Notes under the pieces: model-generated
Databases searched by the model: none
What the model saw: only the letters and a program-made list of their open reading frames with translations
What the model was told of the DNA's origin: nothing
Made by a program: the position numbers and the translations under genes
Part shown: positions 41,250-49,108 of the stretch, in pieces
Numbering within the stretch: position 1 is the stretch's first letter
Layout of the letters: the number at the start of each line of letters is the position of its first letter
From: JANNSX01 sp031403155
Lineage (GTDB): Bacteria > Pseudomonadota > Alphaproteobacteria > Rhizobiales > Hyphomicrobiaceae
Assembly: GCA_031403155.1 (NCBI GenBank)
Contig: JANNSX010000483.1
Coordinates: forward strand, 1-58,463
DNA length: 58,463 nt
Direction of reading: 5' to 3'

Positions 41250-41975
41250 ATGCCTGACATTGCGATTGCCACGGGTGCTGCCGGTGGCATCGGCTTGGCC
41301 TGTGCCAAGCTCTTCGCCGAGCGGGGTCTGACTGTCGTCCTCGGCGACATCGATCAGGCCCGTCTCGCCAAAGCGGTCGAAGGCTTGAAGGGCGCGGGCC
41401 ATTCGGTGGTCGCCCACGTCTCCGATCTCACCAAGCGCACCGGGTGCGAGAGCTTGGTCAAGGCCGCCGCGAAGTTCGGTGACATCAAGGCGCTCGTTCA
41501 TTCGGCCGGAGACTACACGGTCGCCACGATCGCCGAACTCGACGATCGCGCCTGGGACAGGATGCTCGACGTCAATCTCCGGAGCACCATGCATCTCAAT
41601 CGCGGTTGCGCCGATCAGATGGCCAAGGGGGGCGGCGGCCGGATCGTCAACATCGCCTCGATCGATGCCTATCGGGCCATGCCGAAGCTCGCGCACTATG
41701 CGGCGGCCAAGGCCGGCGTCGTCAGCCTGACGCGCTCTTTCGCCGAGGAATATGGAGCGGCCGGCGTGCTGGTCAACGCGATCGCGCCGGGCGCCGTTGC
41801 GACCGAACGCGCCAGGTCCGAGCCCTGGTTCGAGAAATACAAGGAGATGCCGCCGCCACGCCGGTATGCGGAGCCCGAAGACATCGCCGAGGTGGCATGG
41901 TTTCTCGCCTCGCCCGCCAACCGCTGCATCACCGGCGAGACGGTGATCGCCAGCTCCGGGACATTCATGAGGTAG
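41250..41975 (+). CDS. Short-chain dehydrogenase/reductase of the Rieske operon
   Basis: This 241-residue SDR has IATGAAGGIGLACAKLF (nucleotide loop), LGDIDQARL, HSAGDYTVATI, VNIASIDAY and YAAAK (Tyr/Lys pair), with NAIAPGAVATERA and the AWFLASPANRCITGETVIAS end block. ATG at 41250 has AGGAG 9 nt upstream; in-frame ATGs at 41229 and 41190 are less likely. It is first of a three-gene rightward operon with a Rieske oxygenase and a racemase. It may oxidise the hydroxylated product; that is inference. Confidence 0.88.
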   Translation: MPDIAIATGAAGGIGLACAKLFAERGLTVVLGDIDQARLAKAVEGLKGAGHSVVAHVSDLTKRTGCESLVKAAAKFGDIKALVHSAGDYTVATIAELDDRAWDRMLDVNLRSTMHLNRGCADQMAKGGGGRIVNIASIDAYRAMPKLAHYAAAKAGVVSLTRSFAEEYGAAGVLVNAIAPGAVATERARSEPWFEKYKEMPPPRRYAEPEDIAEVAWFLASPANRCITGETVIASSGTFMR

Positions 41976-41992
41976 CCGGGAAGGAGGGGGCG

Positions 41993-43159
41993 ATGCCGCT
42001 GGATGACGCGCACTCGGTTCCAGACATGGGCGCCGGGCACTCGGCGACGCTGCTGCCGCGCGAGTACTACGTCAGCGAGGCGATCTTCGCCCAAGAGATC
42101 GAGCGGGTGTTCCTGCGTCAATGGACCTTTCTTGGTCACGTCAGCGAAATCGTGGCGCCGGGTGACTACATCCGGCATGACCTGCTGGGCGAAAGCGTCA
42201 TCGTCATCCGGCAGGCGGACGGGTCGGTTGCGGGCCATCTCAATGTCTGCCGGCATCGCGGCCATACCGTCTGCCAGGCCGAGCGCGGCCATGCCAGGTC
42301 CTTCGTCTGCCCCTATCACCAGTGGACTTACGAGATCGACGGCACGCTCAAGCGCGCGCCCGGTTTCACCGACGGCGAGGGCATGCGGTATGCGGACTAC
42401 GGCCTGAAGAGCGTTCGCGTGGAGGTCTGGAACGGCTTCATCTTCGGCTGGCTGGGTGCCGAGCCGGCGCCGCCGCTCAGCGAGTGTTTCGGCCGGAACG
42501 ACGCCATGCAGCGGCTCGACACCGCCAAACTCAAAGAGATCCACCGCGAGCGCTACGACATCGCCGCCAACTGGAAGGTGCTGCTCGAGAACTATCTCGA
42601 GTGTTACCACTGCCACGGCTCGCATCCGGAGCTGTGTGTCACGATGGATGTCGAGGCGACCTACCGGCAGACCGGCAACGACTGGCGAGGCGAGTATTTC
42701 TCCGGCCACCTGCAACTCTATCCCGGTATGATCACCGGCTCGATGACGGGCGCGCTCGTCTCCAAACCGCTCGGCGCGTTCGCTGATGAGGCAAACCTGC
42801 CGGAAGGCTATGGCGCCGGTGTCGGCGTGCTACCCTCGCTGTCGCGCATCATCGTCCACATAGATCATGGCTTCGTGCATTTCCTCCGACCCATCGACGC
42901 CGGCCATGTGCGCTGGGAAACACGTTGGTATGCCGGGGCCGATGCGGTCGAGGGGCGCGACTACGACGTCGAGGCCGTGACCGAGGTCTGGCGGCGGACC
43001 AACGCGGAAGACATCGCGCTCTGCCAGAACGCCTATCGCGGTGTCTCATCCCGGCGCTACACGCCGGGGCCGCTACACCCTTGGCGCGAGGGCGCGATCC
43101 GCCCGGCGCTGGACACCTATCTCGACCTCATGGGCGACGCGGCCAAACCAAGGACCTGA
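41993..43159 (+). CDS. Rieske non-haem iron oxygenase, alpha subunit
   Basis: This 388-residue protein has a [2Fe-2S] Rieske domain (C86-x-H88 in CRHRGH and C106-x2-H109 in CPYHQW). The catalytic domain carries mononuclear-iron ligands in NYLECYHCHGSH (H206 and H211). WNGFIFGWLG and FLRPIDAGHVRWETRWYAG fit the family. These enzymes hydroxylate or demethylate aromatic rings and quaternary ammonium compounds, with electrons from a separate reductase, which is not in the window. AAGGAGGGGG precedes the ATG. Its stop is 2 nt before the racemase ATG. Confidence 0.92.
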   Translation: MPLDDAHSVPDMGAGHSATLLPREYYVSEAIFAQEIERVFLRQWTFLGHVSEIVAPGDYIRHDLLGESVIVIRQADGSVAGHLNVCRHRGHTVCQAERGHARSFVCPYHQWTYEIDGTLKRAPGFTDGEGMRYADYGLKSVRVEVWNGFIFGWLGAEPAPPLSECFGRNDAMQRLDTAKLKEIHRERYDIAANWKVLLENYLECYHCHGSHPELCVTMDVEATYRQTGNDWRGEYFSGHLQLYPGMITGSMTGALVSKPLGAFADEANLPEGYGAGVGVLPSLSRIIVHIDHGFVHFLRPIDAGHVRWETRWYAGADAVEGRDYDVEAVTEVWRRTNAEDIALCQNAYRGVSSRRYTPGPLHPWREGAIRPALDTYLDLMGDAAKPRT

Positions 43160-43161
43160 CG

Positions 43162-43947
43162 ATGAAACGCAAGATCGACTTCATCAACCCCTTCGGCACG
43201 ACGGTCTACGACGATCTCATCAAGGAGACGCTGACCCACTATGCGGACGAGGGCACGGAGCTGCACATCACGCATCTGGACGCCTGCCCGCAGGACATCG
43301 ACTATTTCTACTCCAAGCACCTCATCGAGGCGGTGCTGTTCGAGCGCATCATGCAGGACGAGGAAAACGGCTTCGACGCAGTCGTCGTCGGCTGCTGCTA
43401 TGATCCGGGCGTCAGGCTTGCCCGCGAGCTCGTCGATATCCCCGTCATCGGCCCGCTCGAAGCGTCCATGCAGCTCGCCGGCAGCTTCGGCCACAGCTTC
43501 ACGATCGTCACCGATCACCACAAGGCAGCGCCCTATCTGGAAGACATGGCCCACACCTACGGCTACCGGATGTGCCGGGGCGTGCGCACCATCGAGTGGT
43601 GGGTGAAGGACATGGTGCATGACACGGACAGCGTCGCGCGCGACATGATCAAGCGCTGCCGCGAGGTCGTGAAGGAGACGAACGCCGAAACCATCGTCAT
43701 GGGCTGCACCATCATCGCCGCCTGCCTCCAGCGCTACCTGATGCGCGGCAACGAGGTGCCGGATGTCACGATCCTCAATCCCAATCTGATGGCGCTGAAG
43801 ATGGCGGAGCTGCAGGCGGACCTGAAGCAGAAGGGCGCCTACAGAATCGCGCGCTCGGGCTACTACGAGAAGCCGTCGGGCCATCACGGCCGCGAGCATT
43901 TGAAAGCGCGCAAGCAATTCCAGAAGGCAATCGCGGCGATGCGCTAA
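43162..43947 (+). CDS. Aspartate/glutamate/hydantoin racemase-family protein
   Basis: This 261-residue protein has the two catalytic-cysteine blocks of the cofactor-independent racemase superfamily: VVVGCCYDPG and IVMGCTII. PVIGPLEASMQLA lies between them and HSFTIVTDHH near the middle. The C-terminal 40 residues (YRIARSGYYEKPSGHHGREH) are a basic extension. Members racemise hydantoins or amino acids, or act as decarboxylases/isomerases on related diacids. Coupled to a Rieske oxygenase and SDR, it probably serves catabolism of a nitrogen-containing compound. It converges with udgB, overlapping by 4 nt. Confidence 0.88.
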   Translation: MKRKIDFINPFGTTVYDDLIKETLTHYADEGTELHITHLDACPQDIDYFYSKHLIEAVLFERIMQDEENGFDAVVVGCCYDPGVRLARELVDIPVIGPLEASMQLAGSFGHSFTIVTDHHKAAPYLEDMAHTYGYRMCRGVRTIEWWVKDMVHDTDSVARDMIKRCREVVKETNAETIVMGCTIIAACLQRYLMRGNEVPDVTILNPNLMALKMAELQADLKQKGAYRIARSGYYEKPSGHHGREHLKARKQFQKAIAAMR

Positions 43948-44591
43948 TCCATCAACGCCTTCGCCTTGCCCATCGCATAGCGGAACATCTCGGGCGTGAG
44001 CTTGCCGGTGTTCGTATTGTAACGCGAGCAGTGATAGCTATCGACGAGATGCAGGCCGCCTTCGAGCTTGTGGGCAGCGCCGTGGGCGAAGGGGTGCTCG
44101 GACCGCGCCGCGCCGAGTGCCGAGAGCACGTTGTCGTGGGCGATGCGGCCGAGCGCGAAGATCACCTTGAGGTTCGGCAGTGACTTGATGCGCGCGGCGA
44201 GGAACGGCCGGCAGGTCTTGCTCTCGATGCCGGTCGGCTTGTTCTCCGGCGGCACGCAGCGCACCGCGTTCGTCAGCATGCAACCCGTGAGTTGCAGACC
44301 ATCGCCGGGATCGGCCGCGAAGGTGCCGCGTGACAGCTCGAAAGCGGCGAGCGAGCCATACAGCAGCTCGCCCGCGAAATCGCCCGTGAAGGGACGGCCG
44401 GTGCGGTTGGCGCCCTTGATGCCAGGGGCAAGCCCGACGATCAGGAGGCGTGCTTGGCTGTCGCCAAAGGATGGCACCGGGCGGTTGAAGAAGCCCGGAT
44501 ACGTCTTCCGGTTGGCGTCGCGGAATTCCGCCAGCCGCGGACAGAGCCTGCAATCCTCGGGCGGTTCCGGCTGGCCGGCGTCAGAAACCAT
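43944..44591 (-). CDS. Uracil-DNA glycosylase, family 5 (UdgB type)
   Basis: This 215-residue base-excision repair enzyme has GLAPGIKGANRTGRPFTGD (about 53-71), the UdgB motif that lacks the usual catalytic Asp/Asn. The second motif is SYHCSRYNTNTG near 185-196. Four cysteines, C14, C17, C112 and C127, are placed as [4Fe-4S] ligands. Family 5 enzymes remove uracil, hypoxanthine and other deaminated bases from double-stranded DNA. ATG at 44591. A RIME-like element begins 19 nt upstream. Confidence 0.9.
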   Translation of the reverse strand: MVSDAGQPEPPEDCRLCPRLAEFRDANRKTYPGFFNRPVPSFGDSQARLLIVGLAPGIKGANRTGRPFTGDFAGELLYGSLAAFELSRGTFAADPGDGLQLTGCMLTNAVRCVPPENKPTGIESKTCRPFLAARIKSLPNLKVIFALGRIAHDNVLSALGAARSEHPFAHGAAHKLEGGLHLVDSYHCSRYNTNTGKLTPEMFRYAMGKAKALMD

Positions 44592-44609
44592 CTTGGCGTC
44601 CCGCCCGGT

Positions 44610-44714
44610 CTAGAGTGCTTCCGGAAAAGTGCGAAGCGGTTTTCCGAAGAGAAGCACGACAAACCAAGGAATTAGGGTGTTGAAGTGATTCAACGAAAAA
44701 CGGAAACACCCTAG
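44610..44714. repeat. RIME-like double-palindrome element D (best-preserved copy)
   Basis: CTAG at both ends (44610 and 44711). The first hairpin has outer arms GTGCTT/AAGCAC and inner arms CGGAAAA/TTTTCCG. A linker ACAAACCAAGGAATT follows. The second hairpin has outer arms AGGGTGTT/AACACCCT and inner TTGAA/TTCAA. The closing CTA is the stop codon of the NYN-domain gene. Other copies lie at 24313, 48231 and 54516. Confidence 0.88.
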
Positions 44715-45331
44715 AGATCGGCGAGATCGTCGCCCTCGTCACGGGCAAGGTCCGTGGTCGCCCGGGTCGCCGCATAGCGCTGCTCGCGCTGGGCCCGGAT
44801 CGAGGGATCGCGGCCGACCTGCTGGGTGAGATCGGCCAGATCGACGAACTGATCGGCCTGCCGGCGCAGCTCGTCGGCCACCATCGGCGGCTGGGTGACC
44901 AGCGTCGAGACGACGCTGACGCGCTTGCCCTTCTGCTGCAGGGCCTGGACGAGCGAGCGGAAATCGCCATCACCGGAGAACAGCACGATGTGGTCCAGAT
45001 TGTCGGCGAGCTGCATGGCGTCGACCGCCAGTTCGATGTCCATATTGCCCTTGACCTTCCGCCGGCCCATGGCGTCGGTGTATTCCTTCATCGGCTTGGT
45101 CACGATGGTGAAGCCGTTGTAGTCGAGCCAGTCGATCAACGGGCGGATCGAGGAATACTCCTGGTCCTCGGCGAGCGCCGTGTAGTAGAGGGCACGCACG
45201 AGCTGGCCTTTGGCGCGGAACAGGGTCAACAGCTTCTTGTAGTCGATGTCGAAGCCGAGCGTCTTGGCGGTGGCATAGAGATTGGCGCCGTCGATAAACA
45301 GCGCGACGCGCTCCGTCGGGTAGAAATGCAA
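44711..45331 (-). CDS. NYN-domain (LabA/DUF88-like) putative nuclease
   Basis: This 206-residue protein has a PIN-like NYN fold: VALFIDGANLY with metal Asp D14, GNMDIELAVDAMQ, and HIVLFSGDGDFRSLVQALQQ with the second acidic cluster, then KRVSVVSTL. LabA-type proteins are thought to be RNases. The TTG start at 45331 (MHFYPTERVALFIDG) was chosen because GAGG lies 6 nt upstream and homology begins there; the frame continues upstream without similarity. Its TAG stop is within the adjoining repeat. The gene is divergent from folK. Confidence 0.87.
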   Translation of the reverse strand: MHFYPTERVALFIDGANLYATAKTLGFDIDYKKLLTLFRAKGQLVRALYYTALAEDQEYSSIRPLIDWLDYNGFTIVTKPMKEYTDAMGRRKVKGNMDIELAVDAMQLADNLDHIVLFSGDGDFRSLVQALQQKGKRVSVVSTLVTQPPMVADELRRQADQFVDLADLTQQVGRDPSIRAQREQRYAATRATTDLARDEGDDLADL

Positions 45332-45506
45332 GGGACACCTCTGGGATAATGTCGAGCGTTTTGAAATTCGGTTCGTTCGAAAGCCCTTGCCTGAGACCGG
45401 CGGATAGCCGTGGCCGCCGTCCAGGGCCCTGCGGTCGTTATAGGCGGGGACGGTTCGCAAGGCAAAGGGGGGTGGCGATTGGGCGGTCGACGGAGGGTTC
45501 AGCGCC

Positions 45507-45983
45507 GTGACGATCGTTTCCGCTCTCCTAGCCATTGGAGCGAACATTGCCGGTTCCTGGGGCGGGCCCGCGGCGACTTTGGCGCGATTACCGGCGGAGC
45601 TCGAGGCGCTCGGGATCAAGGTTAAGGCGGTCTCGCCCATTCATGCCACGGCGCCGATGGGTCCCGTCGAGCAGCCTGGGTTCCTGAACGGCGCTTTGCT
45701 GGTTGAAACCGGTTTGCCGCCGTTGGGGCTCCTCGCCGTGCTGAAGGCGCTGGAGCGCAAGGCCGGCCGTACCGACGGCGTGCGATGGGGGCCGCGCGCG
45801 CTCGACATCGACATCCTGGCCTATGGCGATCGGGTGATTTCGGTGCGGGGTCGCCTCATCGTGCCGCATCCGGAGATGGCCAAGCGCGATTTCGTGCTGA
45901 AGCCGCTCGCCAGCATTGTGCCCGATTGGCGGCATCCTGTGAATGGGTTCACCGTTCACGAGATGCTGGCGCGGCTCGTGTGA
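45507..45983 (+). CDS. folK: 2-amino-4-hydroxy-6-hydroxymethyldihydropteridine pyrophosphokinase
   Basis: This 158-residue enzyme transfers pyrophosphate from ATP to 6-hydroxymethyl-dihydropterin in folate synthesis. It has SALLAIGANI (the family LSLGSN region), VEQPGFLNGALLVET, and the signature RWGPRALDIDILAYGD, followed by VPHPEMAKRDFVLKPLASI. The GTG start at 45507 has GGAGGG upstream. folB and folP are not nearby, so it is uncoupled from the usual folate cluster. Confidence 0.95.
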   Translation: MTIVSALLAIGANIAGSWGGPAATLARLPAELEALGIKVKAVSPIHATAPMGPVEQPGFLNGALLVETGLPPLGLLAVLKALERKAGRTDGVRWGPRALDIDILAYGDRVISVRGRLIVPHPEMAKRDFVLKPLASIVPDWRHPVNGFTVHEMLARLV

Positions 45984-46066
45984 TGTTGTTCCGCTCGGAT
46001 CGGGGTTGAGCTTGGCGGCTCCGGGTCTATGCTCTGCGGCAGCGATCCCGAGCCGGAGCCCCGCCC

Positions 46067-47383
46067 ATGACCACGCAGCCCAAGCCCAAGTCCCTCGCCC
46101 TTCACGAGCGCGCCAAGAAGGTCATGCCCGGCGGAAATACCCGCTCGATCGTCTGGCAGTCGCCGTATCCGGCCTACGCGGCGTCGGGCAAGGGCGCCTA
46201 TGTCACCGATGTCGACGGCAATCGCAGCCTCGACCTCATCAACAATTACTACACGTTGATCCACGGCCATGCGCGCCCCGAGGTGGTTCAAGCCATCGCC
46301 GAGCAGGCGGAATTGGGCACCTGTTTCTCGATGCCGACCGAGCGGGAGATCGAGCTCGCCGAGTTGCTCTGCGAGCGCGTCCGCTCCTTCGAGGAGATCC
46401 GCTTCTCCAACACCGGTACGGATGCGGTGATGTTCGCGATGAAGGCCGCGCGCGCCTACACGGGCCGGCCGATGATCGCCAAGTGCGAAGGCGCCTATCA
46501 CGGCGCCTACGAGCCGGTGGAAGTCTCCTTCGAGACGAGCCCGGAGCAATGGGGAAACCGCCCGGCCCGCATCGCCTACTCGAAGGGTACGCCGGAGAAG
46601 ATGCTGGCGGATGTCGTCGTCATTCCGTTCAACCGGACTGAAGAGAGCCTCTCCATTCTCTCCGATCATGCGAAGGACCTGGCGGCGATCCTTGTCGATC
46701 CGATGCCGGCCCGCATCGGGCCGATCGCCGCGAGGAAGGACTATCTCGAGGCGCTGCGCGGCTTCTGCGACAGGCACGGCATGGTGCTCGTGTTCGATGA
46801 GGTCGCCTGCTTCCGCGCGGGCTATCGCGGCATGCAGGGCATTCTCGGTGTCGATCCCGACATGACGACGCTCGGCAAGATCATCGGCGGCGGGCTGCCG
46901 GTCGGGGCGGTCGCTGGCAAGCGCGAGTTCATGCGTGTCTTCGATCCCTCGCGCGGCAAGCCGGACGCGCCGCAGTCCGGAACCTTCTCGGCCAACCCGA
47001 TGACGATGGCGGCAGGTTTTGCCTCGATGAAGCTGATGACGCCGGAGGCTTATGATCGGCTGGCGGCGCTCGGCGCGCGCTCGGCGAATGGCATCTCAAA
47101 AATCTTCGCGGCCGAGAAGGCCGACATGCAACTCGCCGGCTATGGCTCGCTCTACCGCTTCCACATGCATCGCCGCGAGCTGGTCGATTACCGCTCCTCG
47201 CACCCGTCCGCCGAGGAGTCCGCCCGCATGGCCGATCTCAGCCGGCGGCTCTTCAACAAGGGCTTCATGACGAGCGGCAACGGCTCGTTCGCGCTATCGA
47301 CCGCCATGACGGAAGCCGACATCGACAGCTTCGTCTCGGCCGCCGGCGATGCGATCCACGAACAGGGACGCGCGGCAGCCTAG
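46067..47383 (+). CDS. Class III PLP-dependent aminotransferase
   Basis: This 438-residue protein resembles glutamate-1-semialdehyde aminomutase-type and omega-amino acid aminotransferases. MPGGNTRSIVW is at the start, then FSNTGTDAVMFAMKAARAYT (PLP phosphate region) and YHGAYEP. VFDEV supplies the ring Asp, and the Schiff-base lysine is K271 in LGKIIGGGLP. The chain length is typical. It is unlikely to be the haem HemL because of divergent substrate loops; the true substrate is unknown. Its TAG stop is inside the CTAG that begins a repeat. Confidence 0.87.
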   Translation: MTTQPKPKSLALHERAKKVMPGGNTRSIVWQSPYPAYAASGKGAYVTDVDGNRSLDLINNYYTLIHGHARPEVVQAIAEQAELGTCFSMPTEREIELAELLCERVRSFEEIRFSNTGTDAVMFAMKAARAYTGRPMIAKCEGAYHGAYEPVEVSFETSPEQWGNRPARIAYSKGTPEKMLADVVVIPFNRTEESLSILSDHAKDLAAILVDPMPARIGPIAARKDYLEALRGFCDRHGMVLVFDEVACFRAGYRGMQGILGVDPDMTTLGKIIGGGLPVGAVAGKREFMRVFDPSRGKPDAPQSGTFSANPMTMAAGFASMKLMTPEAYDRLAALGARSANGISKIFAAEKADMQLAGYGSLYRFHMHRRELVDYRSSHPSAEESARMADLSRRLFNKGFMTSGNGSFALSTAMTEADIDSFVSAAGDAIHEQGRAAA

Positions 47384-47438
47384 AGTGCTTTGCGACCAAG
47401 TGGGTACTGGTTGGTCGAAAGAAAGTGCTCAAAAACAA
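47380..47438. repeat. Degenerate RIME-like half element
   Basis: CTAGAGTGCTTTGCGACCAA, loop, TTGGTCGAAAGAAAGTGCTC matches the first hairpin at 9302 and 48018. The inner CGACCAA/TTGGTCG stem is intact but the outer arms no longer fully pair (TG against GC positions). The second hairpin is absent. Its opening CTAG carries the aminotransferase stop codon. Confidence 0.75.
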
Positions 47439-47525
47439 TGACTCAGGAGTTTGGCGCGTTCGCAACGGCGGCGGTGATGGCACAACTCAGGCGTGCCACC
47501 CTCCGTCGCGACGTGGTGCGTGGCG

Positions 47526-47966
47526 TCAGGTGCCCGCTGGCCAAACGAACTCCGGCCTCAGCCCTTCGTAGACCTGCCGGCCGTCGGAAGGCTTGGCGTA
47601 GCCTTTCGTCTCGTCCCAGAAGGCATGATAGGTCGCCTTCGGGAATTTGGCGTCGTCGTAGCCCATGACGTTGGGCACGGCGACGCGGATGCGATGCTGC
47701 TTGTCGTCGAGCATCAGCACGGCGTTGCAATCGCTGCAGAGACAGATCTCCAAGGGGCCGTTCGGATTGCTGGCGTTGAACGGCACGCGCTTCATCTTCT
47801 CGGGGTGATCGACCTGCAAGTCGGCGTGTTTGAAGAAGGCGACGTGCGTGGTGTGCTGCTTGGTCACGGATTTGCAGACGTTGCAATGGCATTCGTGATT
47901 GTCGATAGGCTCGGCGGCGGAGGTGACGTGCACATGCTGGCACCCCCCGGTGTACTTTGCGGACAT
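47526..47966 (-). CDS. GFA-family zinc protein
   Basis: This 146-residue protein of the glutathione-dependent formaldehyde-activating (GFA) fold has zinc cysteines in YTGGCQH, ECHCNVC and CLCSDCNAV, with HTTHVAFF and a WDETKGY segment near the C-terminus. Despite the family name, most members have no proven formaldehyde role. AAGGAG lies 10 nt upstream of ATG 47966. The 364-nt gap upstream is largely occupied by two repeat elements. Confidence 0.85.
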   Translation of the reverse strand: MSAKYTGGCQHVHVTSAAEPIDNHECHCNVCKSVTKQHTTHVAFFKHADLQVDHPEKMKRVPFNASNPNGPLEICLCSDCNAVLMLDDKQHRIRVAVPNVMGYDDAKFPKATYHAFWDETKGYAKPSDGRQVYEGLRPEFVWPAGT

Positions 47967-48017
47967 GACTTGGCACTCCTTGAAACGGCGCCCTTTGGTC
48001 GTGGGGCCAACCACAGA

Positions 48018-48123
48018 CTAGAGCACTTTCCGACCAAGTGGAAACCGGTTGGTCGAAAGAAAGTGCTCAAAGCCAATAGCCTAGAGCGCCGATCTCATTC
48101 CATCAGATCGAAGTGCGCTCTAG
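48018..48123. repeat. RIME-like double-palindrome element E
   Basis: Hairpin 1 has outer arms GAGCACTTTC/GAAAGTGCTC and inner CGACCAA/TTGGTCG. Hairpin 2 has outer arms CTAGAGCGC/GCGCTCTAG, a 4-nt AAGT bulge and inner CGATCT/AGATCG. Compared with the 9302 copy (GCATTTTC/GAAAATGC), the outer stem of hairpin 1 has a paired T-A to C-G change. It lies upstream of the GFA gene. Confidence 0.85.
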
Positions 48124-48230
48124 CACTTTCCGCCGGTGCGGAAATAGACTTTCGATAGTAGGTCGATGGTCGTTGGAGGCTGCGCGCAGCTTGCCAATTC
48201 CGGCACGGCGGCAAGTGCGCTCGGCAGCGC

Positions 48231-48334
48231 CTAGAGTGCTTCCGGGAAAGTGCGACGCGGTTTTCCGAAAAGAAGCACGACAAACCAAGGAATTAGGGTG
48301 TTGAAGTGATTCAACGAAAAACGGCAACACCCTA
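48231..48334. repeat. RIME-like double-palindrome element F
   Basis: This is nearly identical to the 44610 copy in the same orientation, with GGCAACACC in place of GGAAACACC and a right end of CTAA instead of CTAG. Its CTA (48332-48334) forms the stop codon of the TetR gene. Confidence 0.85.
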
Positions 48335-49000
48335 AGGCAGTGTCCGGGCCAGGCTCCGGCCGGCCAAGTGGCGCGGGAGAGGGTGGGGGAGGGCGATCCG
48401 CTGCAAGAGCACGCGATGCTGGCGGCTGATGGCCGAGAGCACGTCCTCGACCGTCATCGCCTCGGACTTCACGAAGTTCGTGAACATCATGTTGAGGTTG
48501 TTGAAGACGAGCTCGCCGGCGGCCGTCGTGTCGACATCGCCGGCGACCAACCCCGTCTTCTGAAGCTTGTCGAGCAACGCGACCACCTGCTCGGCAAGGT
48601 GCGTGTCGAGCCCGGCATAGACGATGCCGAAGGGGCTGTCGGGCTGCCGGGTCGAGATCGCCATCGCATGCCGCCACATCTCCTTGGAGAGATAGACGAG
48701 CGAGTGCTCGAAATAGTTGGCCGCGAGCCGGTCGACGGCCGCCCGTAGCGAGCGATGGCGCTTGGCGATGTGCTGGGCCCCGGAGGCGAGCACCTCGTTG
48801 ACCTCCATGGCGACAATGGCGACGAGGAGATCGCCCTTGTTCTGGTAGTAATTGTAGATCGTGCCGGTCGAGACGTCGGCGGCGTCCGCAATGCGCTCGA
48901 TCCGCGTGCCTTCGTATCCGGCGCTCCGGAACAGCTTCGCCGCCGCCTTCAGGATCCGGCGATCCCGGTCCGCTTTGTGCTTTTCCCTGAGACCGGTCAT
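48332..49000 (-). CDS. TetR-family regulator divergent from an ABC importer
   Basis: This 222-residue regulator has an N-terminal HTH (ILKAAAKLFRSAGYEGTRIE, then RIADAADVSTGTIYNYYQNK) and a helical ligand domain with SLVYLSKEMWRHAMAIS. The divergent ABC operon starts 108 nt away with a palindrome between, so it most likely controls that operon. Its final residues are encoded at the edge of, and its stop within, a repeat element, so the C-terminus may be recently altered. Confidence 0.87.
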   Translation of the reverse strand: MTGLREKHKADRDRRILKAAAKLFRSAGYEGTRIERIADAADVSTGTIYNYYQNKGDLLVAIVAMEVNEVLASGAQHIAKRHRSLRAAVDRLAANYFEHSLVYLSKEMWRHAMAISTRQPDSPFGIVYAGLDTHLAEQVVALLDKLQKTGLVAGDVDTTAAGELVFNNLNMMFTNFVKSEAMTVEDVLSAISRQHRVLLQRIALPHPLPRHLAGRSLARTLP

Positions 49001-49022
49001 CGCCGCAGTCTGGCATGGAAAC

Positions 49023-49034
49023 TGAGTTGACTCA
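49023..49034. promoter_or_regulatory. Candidate TetR operator
   Basis: TGAGTTGACTCA is a perfect 5-bp inverted repeat around TG, placed 23 nt upstream of the regulator ATG in the divergent control region. TTGACT within it could also be a -35 box for the ABC operon. Confidence 0.5.
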
Positions 49035-49108
49035 ATTTTGGAACTCGTTCAACAATTCCGGCTCGAAGAACGGCCCTCGAAACGGGCTGCGACAAGGGAG
49101 GTATCCGC

